Notes under the pieces: model-generated
The model's database searches: none
What the model was told of the DNA's origin: nothing
Seen by the model: the letters and a program-made list of their open reading frames with translations, nothing else
Source of the DNA: Azospirillum humicireducens
GTDB taxonomy: Bacteria; Pseudomonadota; Alphaproteobacteria; Azospirillales; Azospirillaceae
Direction of reading: 5' to 3'
DNA: 64,000 nucleotides
NCBI RefSeq assembly: GCF_001639105.2
Contig: NZ_CP015285.1
Coordinates: 2,224,501-2,288,500 of the forward strand
Program-made: the position numbers and the translations under genes
Part shown: positions 22,940-31,649 of the stretch, in pieces
Position numbering within the stretch: the stretch's first letter is position 1
How the letters are laid out: every line of letters begins with the position of its first letter

Positions 22940-23018
22940 CCGTACGGGCTCCGATCCGCGGAGTCCCGACGGTCGACGCGAAGGCTGGAGGGCGCAAGCC
23001 CAACAAAGCGGGTGCCAC

Positions 23019-23813
23019 ATGACACATTGCATGGCATGGGACCCTGACGCCTTCGCGACGCTCGATGTCCTGCGCCGCCGTCCCGTCATCGACCTGACGG
23101 CGGCGCTTCCCTCCTCCCTCGCACCGCGCTCGGTCGTCGATCTCGGCTGCGGCGCCGGGCAACTGTCCCGGCTGCTGGCGGCGCGCTGGCCCCAGGCCGA
23201 CGTGCTGGCGGTCGACCAGTCGCGGGCGATGCTGCGCTGGGCCGGCGACACTCCGTCATCGGTGCGCTATCTCCATGCCGATCCGGCGGTCTGGCGCCCG
23301 CACTGGCCGACGGATCTCGTCATCTCGGCCGGCGGGCTTCAGCATGTCGCCGGGCATGACCGGCTGTTTCCCGAACTGCTGCAATCGCTCGGCCCCGGCG
23401 GGGTGCTGGCCGTCGCCCTGCCCCGCCCGCAGGACCAGGACACCCACAGCCTGCTTCTGGAAACCGCCGCCGACGGCCCCTGGGCGGACCGGCTGGATGG
23501 GGTCTGGCCCGCGGCTCCGCTGACCGGGGGCCGGGGTTACGATGCCCAGGACTATTACGACTGGCTCAGCCCGGAAGGAGCGTCCATCGAGTTGTGGGAG
23601 ACCGAGTATTTCCACGCCCTCGACGGCGACGTTCCGCTTGTGCAATGGCTGCATCAGGCGGCGCTGGCCCCGGTGATGGACCGCCTGACCGGTTCCGAAC
23701 TCGACGGTTTCCTCGCCGCCTATCGCCGCCGCCTGGAGGCCGCCTATCCGGAGCATTCCAGCGGCAACACGCTGATCCCGACCAAATGGCTGTTCGTGGT
23801 GGTGCGGGTGTAG
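23019..23813 (+). CDS. tam: Trans-aconitate 2-methyltransferase-like SAM methyltransferase
   Basis: A 264-residue cytosolic class I methyltransferase. The SAM-binding motif I is VVDLGCGAGQLSRLL, followed by the acidic VDQSRAML strand and LVISAGGLQHV. The N-terminal WDPDAF...RRRPVIDLTAAL and the C-terminal YRRRLEAAYPEHSSGNTLIPTKWLFVV correspond to Tam, which methylates trans-aconitate that arises spontaneously from cis-aconitate. The overall likeness is good but substrate use is inferred. It converges on the parA-like gene. Confidence 0.8.
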   Translation: MTHCMAWDPDAFATLDVLRRRPVIDLTAALPSSLAPRSVVDLGCGAGQLSRLLAARWPQADVLAVDQSRAMLRWAGDTPSSVRYLHADPAVWRPHWPTDLVISAGGLQHVAGHDRLFPELLQSLGPGGVLAVALPRPQDQDTHSLLLETAADGPWADRLDGVWPAAPLTGGRGYDAQDYYDWLSPEGASIELWETEYFHALDGDVPLVQWLHQAALAPVMDRLTGSELDGFLAAYRRRLEAAYPEHSSGNTLIPTKWLFVVVRV

Positions 23814-23839
23814 GGGAGGCCGCACTGCGGCCCTCTCCC

Positions 23840-24463
23840 TCAGACTCCGTCGATGTAGCTCAGCAGCGGCTGCCAGTCGCCGCGATGCTCGGCGGCGCGC
23901 TTGCCCGGCATGTCGAACAGGCTGAGGCCGCTTTCGGCCGCGTCGGCATAGATCTGGCTGTCGCGCAGGCGGGTCACCACCTGATGGCCGATACCGCCGA
24001 GGAAGCGGTCCAGCCGGTCGGCGGCCCTGGTGCGGGCGCGCATCCGGTTGCCGACCACCGCCACCGTGGCCTTCTTCTTCGCGATGCGTTTCAGTTCGTC
24101 GAGCTTGGTGAGGAAACGCTGGGTCGCCTGTTCATCGAAGGCACCGGGCAGCACCGGCAGCACGACGATGTCGGCCATCTTGACCAGATCCTCGATCTGC
24201 TTGGTCTTCAGCGCGGCGGGCGCGTCGATCACCAGCCGCTTGGTGCCGCGCGGCGCATCGGAGAAGTCCTTGGCCCAGTCGAGCCCGACCAGCGCCGGCG
24301 CCTGTCCCGGCCGGCGCTCCAGCCAGCCGAGCGAGGAGTGCTGACGGTCGACATCGGCCAGCACGGTGGGCAGGCCCGCCGCGGCGGACGCGGCGGCGAG
24401 ATGGGTGGCGACGGTCGTCTTGCCGCAGCCGCCCTTGATGTTGGCGACGAGGATCGTGAGCAT
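23840..24463 (-). CDS. ParA/MinD-family ATPase
   Basis: A 207-residue single-domain P-loop ATPase beginning with the deviant Walker A KGGCGKTT and showing the VIDAPA strand (Walker A' region) and VVGNRM. There is no DNA-binding N-terminal extension and no parB beside it, so it is not the chromosome partition ParA. Such orphan ParA proteins position cargo (for example chemotaxis clusters or storage granules) in proteobacteria. It lies 11 bases downstream of the CYTH-CHAD gene, likely co-transcribed. Confidence 0.85.
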   Translation of the reverse strand: MLTILVANIKGGCGKTTVATHLAAASAAAGLPTVLADVDRQHSSLGWLERRPGQAPALVGLDWAKDFSDAPRGTKRLVIDAPAALKTKQIEDLVKMADIVVLPVLPGAFDEQATQRFLTKLDELKRIAKKKATVAVVGNRMRARTRAADRLDRFLGGIGHQVVTRLRDSQIYADAAESGLSLFDMPGKRAAEHRGDWQPLLSYIDGV

Positions 24464-24474
24464 AGCTGCGGACT

Positions 24475-26079
24475 CTACACCGCAGCGTCCGGCTTCGACC
24501 AGAAATGCTTGGTGTCGATGAAATCATGCCACAGGGCCACCAGCGCCGCTTCGGTGTCGGCGACGCCGCGGGCGTGCCAGCCGATGACGATGCCGGCCGC
24601 GCGCGGCTCGCCGGGAGCGGAGCGGCTGCCGTCGTCGTGCAGTTCGTGCAGAAGCCGCGTCGCCGTCGCCACGTCGTTCAGATGCCCCAGCGCGTCCTGG
24701 AAGGCGGCCATCTGCTGGATATAGCGGCGCACCGGCTTGTCGTCATACAGGCTGCGGAAGAACTCCACGGCATAGCGCAGCTTCTTCAGGGCGATGCGCA
24801 GCTGGTGACGCTGGGCCACCGGCAGATGGGCGAAGCCGTGCCCGGCCCGCTTGGCCTTCTTGTGGCGCTTGTTCAACAGATGGTCGGCCAACCCGATCAC
24901 CGGCTGGAACAGGCGCACCGAGTCCTCGCTGACCGGCTGGTCGCGCCAGCCCCGCTTCTCCACCCAGCTGCCGACGCCCAGCAGAAAGGCGGTGTAGCGA
25001 TCCGACCGGATCGCCTCCCGCACGCCCTCATAGGCACGCAGCCTCTTCGCCTCGGCCGCCGCCGCCAGCGTGTCGAGATCCTCGACCGCCGAGCGGCCAT
25101 GCCCGTCGGCCTTGTGGAAGGCGTCGCGCACCGGGGCCAGCAGTTCCTCGCCGAACACGTCCCAGTCGCGCGCCGGCCCCAGGCTGCCGGCCAGCCATTT
25201 GATCTCGCCGACCAGCCACAGATATTGGGTGGCCGGGATGAAGGGGCGGAACAGCGCGATGGCCGAGCGCAGCCGGCGCAGCGCCACGCGCATCTGGTGG
25301 ACGCCCTCCGGATCCTCGCCGGCCAGCGTCACCGCCTCGTTCGCGACCATATGGGCGAGACAGGCGCGGACGATGCGGGCCACCGCCCCTTCCACCGTCG
25401 TCTCGGGGTCGAGCAGCAGCTTTTCCGCCTTCAGCGCCTTGTCGGCACCGCCGTTCGCCAGCGCGTGGCCGCGCTCCGCCTTGCTGCGCATCTCCAGCCG
25501 CAGCGGTGCCGCCTTCGTCAATTCCTGCGCCAGATCGTAGAGCGCGGCGGGCGGGCCGCTCTTCAGCTCCAGCTCGACCTCGCACAGGTCGCTGGACCGG
25601 CCGTCGGGCAGCCGGATTCGGCCACGGTCGAAGGCGACCTCGATGGAGGCGGCGTCATCCCCCTCGCCCAGCGTCACGTCCTGGATCGTGCGCTCGACGA
25701 CCGTGGTGAAGACCGGCTGCAAATCCGATTCGCCGAGCGCGCCCAGCAGCTCGAGTGCCGCGGCGTCGGTGATCAGCGTCAGGTCGGGGGCGGCGGAGGT
25801 CACCGCGCATTCCCATTCCCCGCGCCCCAGCCCATCCTCGTCCGGGGCCGATTTGACCGTCTGGACAAAGCCGTCGCCGGTCTTGCGCACCCGCAGCGTC
25901 ACCTTGCGCGCGGCGAGCCGGCGGTCTTCGGTGTCGTAGTAGGTGCTTTCCAGGGTCTTCGCCGTTGCCGGTCCGGTCGTCCGGTCCGCAATGGCGGGAG
26001 AGACACGCAGCGTGTCGAAGTCTTCCGGCTTCGCCGCCAGCTTCAATTCCGTCTCGCGGTTGATGTCCGCCTCAGCCAT
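24475..26079 (-). CDS. CYTH and CHAD domain protein (inorganic triphosphatase type)
   Basis: A 534-residue protein. The N-terminal CYTH domain (about 5-210) starts with the metal-binding ExExK motif (ETELKL) and has the expected VTLRVRKTGD and EVELELKSG strands. CYTH proteins hydrolyse tripolyphosphate or similar substrates. The CHAD domain (about 235-510) is helical with conserved histidines and arginines (EGVHQMRVALRRLRSAI, HQLRIALKKLRYAVEFF) and binds polyphosphate. The ATG at 26079 gives MAEADINRETELKL; a codon at 26136 would add 19 unlikely residues. Upstream of the ParA-like gene with 11 bases between, which suggests a polyphosphate-granule link. Confidence 0.92.
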   Translation of the reverse strand: MAEADINRETELKLAAKPEDFDTLRVSPAIADRTTGPATAKTLESTYYDTEDRRLAARKVTLRVRKTGDGFVQTVKSAPDEDGLGRGEWECAVTSAAPDLTLITDAAALELLGALGESDLQPVFTTVVERTIQDVTLGEGDDAASIEVAFDRGRIRLPDGRSSDLCEVELELKSGPPAALYDLAQELTKAAPLRLEMRSKAERGHALANGGADKALKAEKLLLDPETTVEGAVARIVRACLAHMVANEAVTLAGEDPEGVHQMRVALRRLRSAIALFRPFIPATQYLWLVGEIKWLAGSLGPARDWDVFGEELLAPVRDAFHKADGHGRSAVEDLDTLAAAAEAKRLRAYEGVREAIRSDRYTAFLLGVGSWVEKRGWRDQPVSEDSVRLFQPVIGLADHLLNKRHKKAKRAGHGFAHLPVAQRHQLRIALKKLRYAVEFFRSLYDDKPVRRYIQQMAAFQDALGHLNDVATATRLLHELHDDGSRSAPGEPRAAGIVIGWHARGVADTEAALVALWHDFIDTKHFWSKPDAAV

Positions 26080-26166
26080 CGCCTGCGCTTCAACCCCCGT
26101 TTTGCGGCCCACTGGCCTACAGTTGGGTGTTTGCACAGGCTATGGACAGGGTCAAGTTACGGAAAT

Positions 26167-26284
26167 GTTGCAGAAGCCTGGGGTTGCAGCGCCCTCCATT
26201 CCCGCATCTTCCTTTTGTTCGCAGCGCTTTGACCGTGTTGCAGGGGCAATATGCCCCAATTCACCCCACCCCTGAGGCGTTGCA
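26167..26284 (+). promoter_or_regulatory. Repeated GTTGCA sites and a palindrome upstream of pgk
   Basis: GTTGCA occurs at 26167, 26183, 26237 and 26279, always in the direction of pgk. A perfect palindrome GGGGCA-ATA-TGCCCC lies at 26243-26257. The segment separates the divergent CYTH-CHAD and pgk genes. A regulator-binding role is only a suggestion. Confidence 0.35.
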
Positions 26285-26373
26285 ATGCGGTCGGCGCTGT
26301 GCTTGGGTTCGGCCAAATCGACTGGGGCCGCTCCCGGACGGGAAAACGGCCATTACTCAAGGGAAGCGTGACG

Positions 26374-27567
26374 ATGACCGATTTCAACACGATCGACGAC
26401 CTCGAGGTGAGCGGCAAGACGGTGCTGGTCCGCGCCGACCTGAACGTTCCGATGCAGGACGGCAAGGTGTCGGACACCACCCGCATCGACCGCCTCGCCC
26501 CCACCCTGAAGGAGCTGTCCTCCAAGGGCGCCAAGGTCGTCGTCCTGTCGCATTTCGGTCGCCCGAAGAACGGCCCGGACGCCAAGAACTCCTTGCGCAA
26601 CGTGCTGGACGCGCTGAGCGCCGCCGTTGGCCAGAAGGTCGCCTTCGCCGAGGATTGCGTCGGCGACAAGGCCAAGGAGGCCATCGCCAAGGTGCATGAC
26701 GGCGCCATCGTGCTGCTGGAGAACACCCGCTTCCACGCCGAAGAGGAAAAGAACGACCCGGCTTTCGCCAAGGAGATGGCCGCGCTGGGCGACATCTACG
26801 TCAACGACGCCTTCTCCGCCGCCCACCGCGCCCATGCCTCGACCGAGGGCGTCGCCCGCCTGCTGCCGAACGCCGCCGGCCGCCTGATGGAGGCCGAGCT
26901 GAAGGCGCTGACGCTCGCGCTGGAGAAGCCGGAGCGCCCGGTCGCCGCCGTCGTCGGCGGTGCGAAGATCTCGACCAAGCTGGAGCTGCTCGGCAACATG
27001 GTCCGCAAGGTGGACCTGCTGGTGCTGGGCGGCGGCATGGCCAACACCTTCCTGTTCGCCCAGGGCACCGACGTCGGCGCCTCGCTGTGCGAGAAGGACA
27101 TGGCCGACCAGGCCCGCGCCATCATGGCGACCGCCAAGGACGCCAACTGCGAGATCCTGCTGCCGAAGGACTTCGTCGTCGCCAAGGAGTTCAAGGCCGG
27201 CGCCGCCAACCGCGTCGTCGCCTTCGACGCCATCGGTGCGGACGAGATGGCTCTCGACATCGGCCCGGCGACGGTGGAGTTCCTGGGCGTGAAGCTGCAG
27301 GGTGCCAAGACCGTCGTGTGGAACGGCCCGCTCGGCGCCTTCGAAATTCAGCCCTTCGACGCCGGCACCAACGCCGTGGCCGGTCTGGTCGCCGCCCGCA
27401 CCGAGGCCGGCGGCCTGCTGTCGGTGGCCGGCGGCGGCGACACCGTCGCGGCGATGGCCCATGCCGGGGTCGAGGACAAGTTCACCTACGTCTCCGCCGC
27501 CGGCGGCGCCTTCCTGGAATGGCTGGAAGGCAAGGAACTGCCGGGCGTCGCGGCGCTGAAGAAGTAA
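26374..27567 (+). CDS. pgk: Phosphoglycerate kinase
   Basis: A 397-residue glycolytic/gluconeogenic enzyme of normal length that transfers phosphate between 1,3-bisphosphoglycerate and ADP. Conserved parts include [15 protein letters not shown], the substrate-binding [27 protein letters not shown], and the nucleotide-binding GGGDTVAA near the C terminus. The ATG at 26374 has AAGGGAAG upstream. No gap or fba gene is next to it. A strong terminator follows. Confidence 0.97.
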   Translation: MTDFNTIDDLEVSGKTVLVRADLNVPMQDGKVSDTTRIDRLAPTLKELSSKGAKVVVLSHFGRPKNGPDAKNSLRNVLDALSAAVGQKVAFAEDCVGDKAKEAIAKVHDGAIVLLENTRFHAEEEKNDPAFAKEMAALGDIYVNDAFSAAHRAHASTEGVARLLPNAAGRLMEAELKALTLALEKPERPVAAVVGGAKISTKLELLGNMVRKVDLLVLGGGMANTFLFAQGTDVGASLCEKDMADQARAIMATAKDANCEILLPKDFVVAKEFKAGAANRVVAFDAIGADEMALDIGPATVEFLGVKLQGAKTVVWNGPLGAFEIQPFDAGTNAVAGLVAARTEAGGLLSVAGGGDTVAAMAHAGVEDKFTYVSAAGGAFLEWLEGKELPGVAALKK

Positions 27568-27592
27568 GCTTCGCCCGGTCCAATAGGTTCGC

Positions 27593-27620
27593 AAAGGGGG
27601 CGTCAAGGCGCCCCCTTTTT
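27593..27620 (+). terminator. Terminator of pgk
   Basis: Ten-base arms (AAAGGGGGCG at 27593-27602 and its complement at 27609-27618), a six-base loop and five T residues give a classical rho-independent terminator 25 bases after the pgk stop codon. Confidence 0.9.
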
Positions 27621-27767
27621 CGTTGATCCCGGACCTGGAGCCCAAAAGCCTCTGTGGCGGATCTCCGTGATCGGTCAATGACTTCCTGGATTTTTTTCCT
27701 ATTATTCCCCCAAAACGTTCAGCATGCGGTAACTGAAAGACGTCAAACCTAACCGGAGATGTCATCC

Positions 27768-28154
27768 ATGAAGACCGCTTTTGCCGCTTTCGTCGCTGTG
27801 CTGACCCTCGCCGCCAACGCCAATGCCGCGGAGCCGATCGGCGGCTCCTTTCTCTCGACGGTTGACACCCTGGCGAACAAGACCCTGATCGCCGGTTCGG
27901 CCAACATCAACGGCCTCAATCTGCGGACCATCACCACCGGCTGCGCGATGAACCTGACGGTCAGCGTGGTTCCCCCCGGCACGGGCGCCGCCGCCCGGCC
28001 GATTGTCGCCTGTTCGCCCGGTTCCAGCACCATCACGGGGTCGGCGATGCTGCCCAATCCGCTCTATGTGCCAGCGGGCTGGTCAGTCACCCTCAACACG
28101 TCGGCCGGCTATCTCTACAGCCTCTACATGACCTACGACCTCGCCGGCCAGTGA
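27768..28154 (+). CDS. Small secreted protein of unknown function
   Basis: A 128-residue protein with a clear Sec signal peptide (MKTAFAAFVAVLTLAANANA, cleavage before AEP). The mature 108 residues are predicted beta-rich with many Thr, Ser, Gly and Asn and two Cys (in TTGCAMNLTVS and PIVACSPGSS) that could form a disulfide. The ATG at 27768 has GGAG ten bases upstream; the ATG nine bases earlier overlaps that site and is rejected. Family not recognised. Confidence 0.75.
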   Translation: MKTAFAAFVAVLTLAANANAAEPIGGSFLSTVDTLANKTLIAGSANINGLNLRTITTGCAMNLTVSVVPPGTGAAARPIVACSPGSSTITGSAMLPNPLYVPAGWSVTLNTSAGYLYSLYMTYDLAGQ

Positions 28155-28367
28155 TCCGGCGCAGGCCTTCCGGAAAGGGGAGGTGCTGCGGCACCTCTCC
28201 TCGCTTAAGCCGCGAGTCGGCCGAACGTGCCCAGCCCCCCTTTAGGGCCAATTATGGGCGGAACACTAAATTATAGTCCCGGAAATAATTGCCCATAACC
28301 CAGTGCCGCCCCCGCCCACGAACCGTTTCCCCTTGCATCCGCCCGCGCAAATGCCCATAACAGCCGC
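28155..28367. other. Intergenic region with TTATGGGC/GCCCATAA repeats before SRP RNA
   Basis: No gene is seen. TTATGGGC (28252-28259) pairs with GCCCATAA (28291-28298) across 31 bases, and a further direct copy TGCCCATAA follows at 28351-28359, nine bases before the SRP RNA. The part between is unusually AT-rich (ACTAAATTATAGTC, GAAATAATT) and is a good place for the SRP RNA promoter, but no clear -35/-10 pair can be assigned. Confidence 0.5.
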
Positions 28368-28464
28368 GGGAGGCTGGCGTCGGACGAGTCCCTCGCCAAC
28401 CCGGTCAGGTCCGGAAGGAAGCAGCCGCAACGAGTTACGGCTCGGGTCGTTCGTCCAGTCTCCC
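28368..28464 (+). ncRNA. ffs: Signal recognition particle RNA, small bacterial type
   Basis: The nearly invariant SRP domain IV core GGTCAGGTCCGGAAGGAAGC lies at 28403-28422. The flanks close into one long hairpin: GGGAGGCTGG at the 5' end pairs with CCAGTCTCCC at the 3' end, and inner blocks such as CGGACGA and TCGTTCG also pair. The length of about 97 bases fits the 4.5S-like form. It binds Ffh and targets nascent membrane proteins. Location just before dnaX is the usual alphaproteobacterial arrangement. The exact ends are set by the terminal pairing. Confidence 0.93.
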
Positions 28465-28570
28465 ACCCTCTCCGAAAATTGCCAGCACGAAACAGACGGC
28501 GACAGCGCGGCGCCGGGACGCTATCCTGCGGCCCGAAATTCCCCTCCCGTCGTTTCGACAGGCCAGCCGC

Positions 28571-30472
28571 GTGACCGATACCACTGCCCTTTCAGGCGCC
28601 GACATCACCGCCGCTTCCGCCCCCGCCGCGGCTCCCGCCACCGGGCTGGCCTATCGGGTGCTGGCGCGCAAATATCGGCCGAAGACCTTCGACGAGCTGA
28701 TCGGCCAGGACGCGCTGGTCCGAACCCTGACCAACGCCATCCAGTCCGGCCGCATCGCCCAGGCCTTCATGCTGACCGGCGTGCGCGGTGTCGGCAAGAC
28801 CACCACGGCCCGTATCATCGCCCGCGCGCTGAACTGCACCGGCACCGACGGCAAGGGCGGGCCGACGATCAGCCCCTGCGGCGTCTGCGACAATTGCCGC
28901 GCCATCGCCGAGGATCGCCACGTCGACGTGATGGAGATGGACGCCGCCAGCCACACCGGCGTCGACGACATCCGCGAGATCATCGACGGCGTGCGCTACT
29001 CGCCCGTCTCGGCCCGCTACAAGCTCTACATCATCGACGAGGTCCACATGCTCTCCAAGAGCGCGTTCAACGCGCTCCTGAAGACGCTGGAGGAACCGCC
29101 GAGCCATGTGAAATTCGTCTTCGCCACCACCGAGATCCGCAAGGTCCCGGTCACGGTGCTGTCGCGCTGCCAGCGATTCGACCTGCGCCGCGTCGATGCC
29201 CAGGTGCTGAAGGAGCATTTCACCCGCGTCACCGTCCAGGAAGGCGCCGACATCGAGGGGGATGCCGCCGCCCTGATCGCGCGCGCCGCCGACGGGTCGG
29301 TGCGCGACGGACTGTCGCTGCTCGATCAGGCCATCGCGCTGGCTGCCGGCACCGTCACGGCGCAGCAGGTGCGCGACATGCTGGGTCTGGCCGACCGCAC
29401 CCGCGTGATCGACCTGTTCGAAGCCGCCGTCTCCGCCAAGCCCGCCGAGGCAATGGACATCCTGGCCGACCTGCACCGCGTCGGCGCCGATCCGGTGGTG
29501 ATCCTGCAGGACCTGCTCGACCTCGTCCACAACCTGACCCGGCTGAAGGTGGTGCCCGACAGCGCCAACGACCCCTCCCTGCCGGAGGCCGAACGCACGC
29601 GCGGCTCCGCTCTGTCCTCCAAGCTCGGCATGCCGGCGCTGACCCGCGCGTGGCAATTGCTGCTGAAGGGGCTGAACGAGGTGCAGGCCGCCCCGGTGCC
29701 GCAGCAGGCGCTGGAGATGGTGATCGTCCGCCTGTCCTACGCCGCCGATTTGCCGACGCCGGGCGAGCTGATCCGGCAGTTCCAGGCCCAGCAGGCCAAT
29801 GGCGGAGGCAGCGCGCCGATGGGCCGCGGTCCAGGTGGCGGAGGCATGGGCGCCGGCGGGCCGGTCTCGGTCGCCAGCCAACCCTCCTCCATGGCCACCC
29901 ACGCCGTCGCCCGCTCCATGGGCGCGGCCCAGCCGCAGAGCGCTCCGGTTGCCCAGGCTGCCCCCGCCGCAGTCCAGGCGGGCGAAGAGCTGTCGCCGAT
30001 GCCGCACGACTTCCGTGCGCTGGTGCAGCTGTTTTCCGACCGGCGCGAGGGCGCGCTCTACGGCTATCTGATGGAGACGGTGCAGCTGGTCCGCATGGAG
30101 CCGGGCCGGCTGGAGCTGAAGCTCCGCCCCGCCGCCCCGCCGACGCTGCCGGCCAAGGTCGGGCAGTTCCTGACCGAATGGACCGGCCATCGCTGGATCG
30201 TCGCCCTGTCCGAGGGCCACGCCCAGGCGACGCTGGCCGAACAGGAGCAGGCCGAAAAGCGCCGTTCGCTATCGGAGGCAGAGGCCAATCCGGTGGTGCG
30301 TGCCGTCCTCGACGCCTTTGCCGGAGCGAAGATCATCGACATCCGCGACCTCGCCGAAGTTGCCGCGGCGGAGAGTGCGGCGGTTGCGGATGACGGCGAG
30401 ACACCCGATTTCATGGTTCAGCAGCAGGACGACGGGGTCTATTACCCCCTCGACGACGAAGGAGAGTACTGA
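28571..30472 (+). CDS. dnaX: DNA polymerase III subunits gamma/tau
   Basis: A 633-residue clamp-loader ATPase. Walker A GVRGVGKT at 70-77, zinc cysteines Cys89, Cys103, Cys106 and Cys109, and Walker B IIDEVHM are present. A Gly/Pro/Ala-rich linker (about 405-465) is followed by the C-terminal tau region that contacts the polymerase and DnaB. The start is GTG at 28571. I did not see the A-rich slippery site used for programmed frameshifting in E. coli, so only the full-length form is evident. Followed after three bases by ybaB, then recR. Confidence 0.96.
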   Translation: MTDTTALSGADITAASAPAAAPATGLAYRVLARKYRPKTFDELIGQDALVRTLTNAIQSGRIAQAFMLTGVRGVGKTTTARIIARALNCTGTDGKGGPTISPCGVCDNCRAIAEDRHVDVMEMDAASHTGVDDIREIIDGVRYSPVSARYKLYIIDEVHMLSKSAFNALLKTLEEPPSHVKFVFATTEIRKVPVTVLSRCQRFDLRRVDAQVLKEHFTRVTVQEGADIEGDAAALIARAADGSVRDGLSLLDQAIALAAGTVTAQQVRDMLGLADRTRVIDLFEAAVSAKPAEAMDILADLHRVGADPVVILQDLLDLVHNLTRLKVVPDSANDPSLPEAERTRGSALSSKLGMPALTRAWQLLLKGLNEVQAAPVPQQALEMVIVRLSYAADLPTPGELIRQFQAQQANGGGSAPMGRGPGGGGMGAGGPVSVASQPSSMATHAVARSMGAAQPQSAPVAQAAPAAVQAGEELSPMPHDFRALVQLFSDRREGALYGYLMETVQLVRMEPGRLELKLRPAAPPTLPAKVGQFLTEWTGHRWIVALSEGHAQATLAEQEQAEKRRSLSEAEANPVVRAVLDAFAGAKIIDIRDLAEVAAAESAAVADDGETPDFMVQQQDDGVYYPLDDEGEY

Positions 30473-30475
30473 CCG

Positions 30476-30799
30476 ATGAAGAATATCGGCAACATGATGA
30501 AGCAGGCCCAGCAGATGCAGGCCAAGATGCAGGAAATGCAGGCGAGCCTGGAGCAGGTCGAAGTGACCGGCCAGAGCGCCGCCGGCATGGTCGTCGTGAC
30601 CGTCAACGGCAAGAGCGAGATGAAGAAGGTCAAGCTCGACAAGTCCGTCGTCGATCCCGAGGACGTCGAGGTGCTGGAGGACCTGATCGTCGCCGCCTTC
30701 AACGACGCCAAGAAGAAGGTCGAGCAGCACGTCGCCGAGGAGACCTCGAAGATGATGGGCGGCCTCAAGCTGCCGCCGGGCATCAAGCTGCCGTTCTGA
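30476..30799 (+). CDS. ybaB: YbaB/EbfC nucleoid-associated protein
   Basis: A 107-residue protein with the typical N-terminal helix of Met, Gln and Lys (MMKQAQQMQAKMQEMQ) and the beta-sheet core (VEVTGQSAAGMVVVTVNGK). It is a dimeric DNA-binding protein with a tweezer-like shape. The gene lies three bases after dnaX and 61 before recR, the conserved dnaX-ybaB-recR order, and has GGAGAG upstream. Confidence 0.96.
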   Translation: MKNIGNMMKQAQQMQAKMQEMQASLEQVEVTGQSAAGMVVVTVNGKSEMKKVKLDKSVVDPEDVEVLEDLIVAAFNDAKKKVEQHVAEETSKMMGGLKLPPGIKLPF

Positions 30800-30820
30800 T
30801 CCATTACAGTATCTGTGAAA

Positions 30821-30846
30821 ATCCCCTCTCTCCGGAGGGGAGAGGC
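30821..30846. repeat. Short CT/GA-rich palindrome between ybaB and recR
   Basis: The sequence CCCCTCTCTCCGG-AGGGGAGAGG forms an imperfect hairpin immediately before the recR ribosome site. It resembles the hairpin cores of the intergenic elements at 38871 and 60736. Confidence 0.55.
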
Positions 30847-30860
30847 GGATTTGCACATCC

Positions 30861-31454
30861 ATGATCGGACCTGAAATCGAACGCCTGATCCAGTTGCTGT
30901 CCAAGCTGCCGGGGCTCGGTCCCCGGTCGGCACGGCGGGCAGCGCTGCATCTGATGAAGCGGCGGGACAGCCTGCTGGTGCCTTTGTCGGAGGCGATGGC
31001 GGCGGCCGGCGAGTCGATCCGCGCCTGCTCCGTCTGCGGCAATCTGGACAGCCGCGATCCCTGCACCGTCTGCTCCGACCCCACCCGCGACCGCTCGGTC
31101 ATCTGCGTGGTGGAGGATGCCGGCGATTTGTGGGCGCTGGAACGCACCCGCGCCTTCCGCGGCACCTACCATGTGCTGGGCGGCCTGCTGTCGGCCCTGC
31201 AGGGCGTCGGTCCCGACGACCTGAACATCGCCGGCCTCGCCGAACGCGCCAAGGATCCGGCGGTGCGCGAGATCATCCTGGCGCTCAACGCCACCGTCGA
31301 CGGCCAGACCACCGCCCATGTGGTGACAGACCGCCTGACCGAGTCCGATGTGTCCGTCTCTCGTCTGGCGCATGGCGTCCCGGTCGGCGGCGAGTTGGAC
31401 TATCTCGACGACGGCACCTTGACTGCGGCACTGAAGGCACGCCGGCCGCTGTAG
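30861..31454 (+). CDS. recR: Recombination mediator protein RecR
   Basis: A 197-residue protein acting with RecO and RecF to load RecA at gaps. It has the helix-hairpin-helix [16 protein letters not shown], the zinc finger Cys56-x2-Cys59...Cys68-x2-Cys71, and a Toprim domain ([17 protein letters not shown]). Length is normal. It ends the dnaX-ybaB-recR operon. Confidence 0.97.
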   Translation: MIGPEIERLIQLLSKLPGLGPRSARRAALHLMKRRDSLLVPLSEAMAAAGESIRACSVCGNLDSRDPCTVCSDPTRDRSVICVVEDAGDLWALERTRAFRGTYHVLGGLLSALQGVGPDDLNIAGLAERAKDPAVREIILALNATVDGQTTAHVVTDRLTESDVSVSRLAHGVPVGGELDYLDDGTLTAALKARRPL

Positions 31455-31483
31455 CCTTGGCCACGCGGCCCATCCCTACACAG

Positions 31484-31649
31484 GTACACTCCCGTACGCC
31501 CCGCACTTCACGCATCGCCAACCGCCGTACGCCGCAGTTCACGAAGCCAAGCCCGCTCCTTACGTACCCTCGCTGGCACGTACACCCGCCTCCCGCCGAT
31601 GGTCCTTCGCAGTTTCCACCACCCGCGAAGGCACCATCCCGATGCGTAC
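31484..31649. promoter_or_regulatory. Cluster of GTAC sites upstream of the FAD-oxidoreductase fusion
   Basis: GTAC occurs at 31484, 31494, 31527, 31564, 31580 and 31646, several as CGTACG or ACGTAC. Six copies in about 165 bases is well above the chance rate of about one per 256. The cluster fills the gap before the gene at 31642. No regulator can be named. Confidence 0.3.

Noticed and set aside
28571-30472. Programmed frameshift in dnaX to make gamma
   Set aside because: No A-rich slippery heptamer with a downstream stem was seen.
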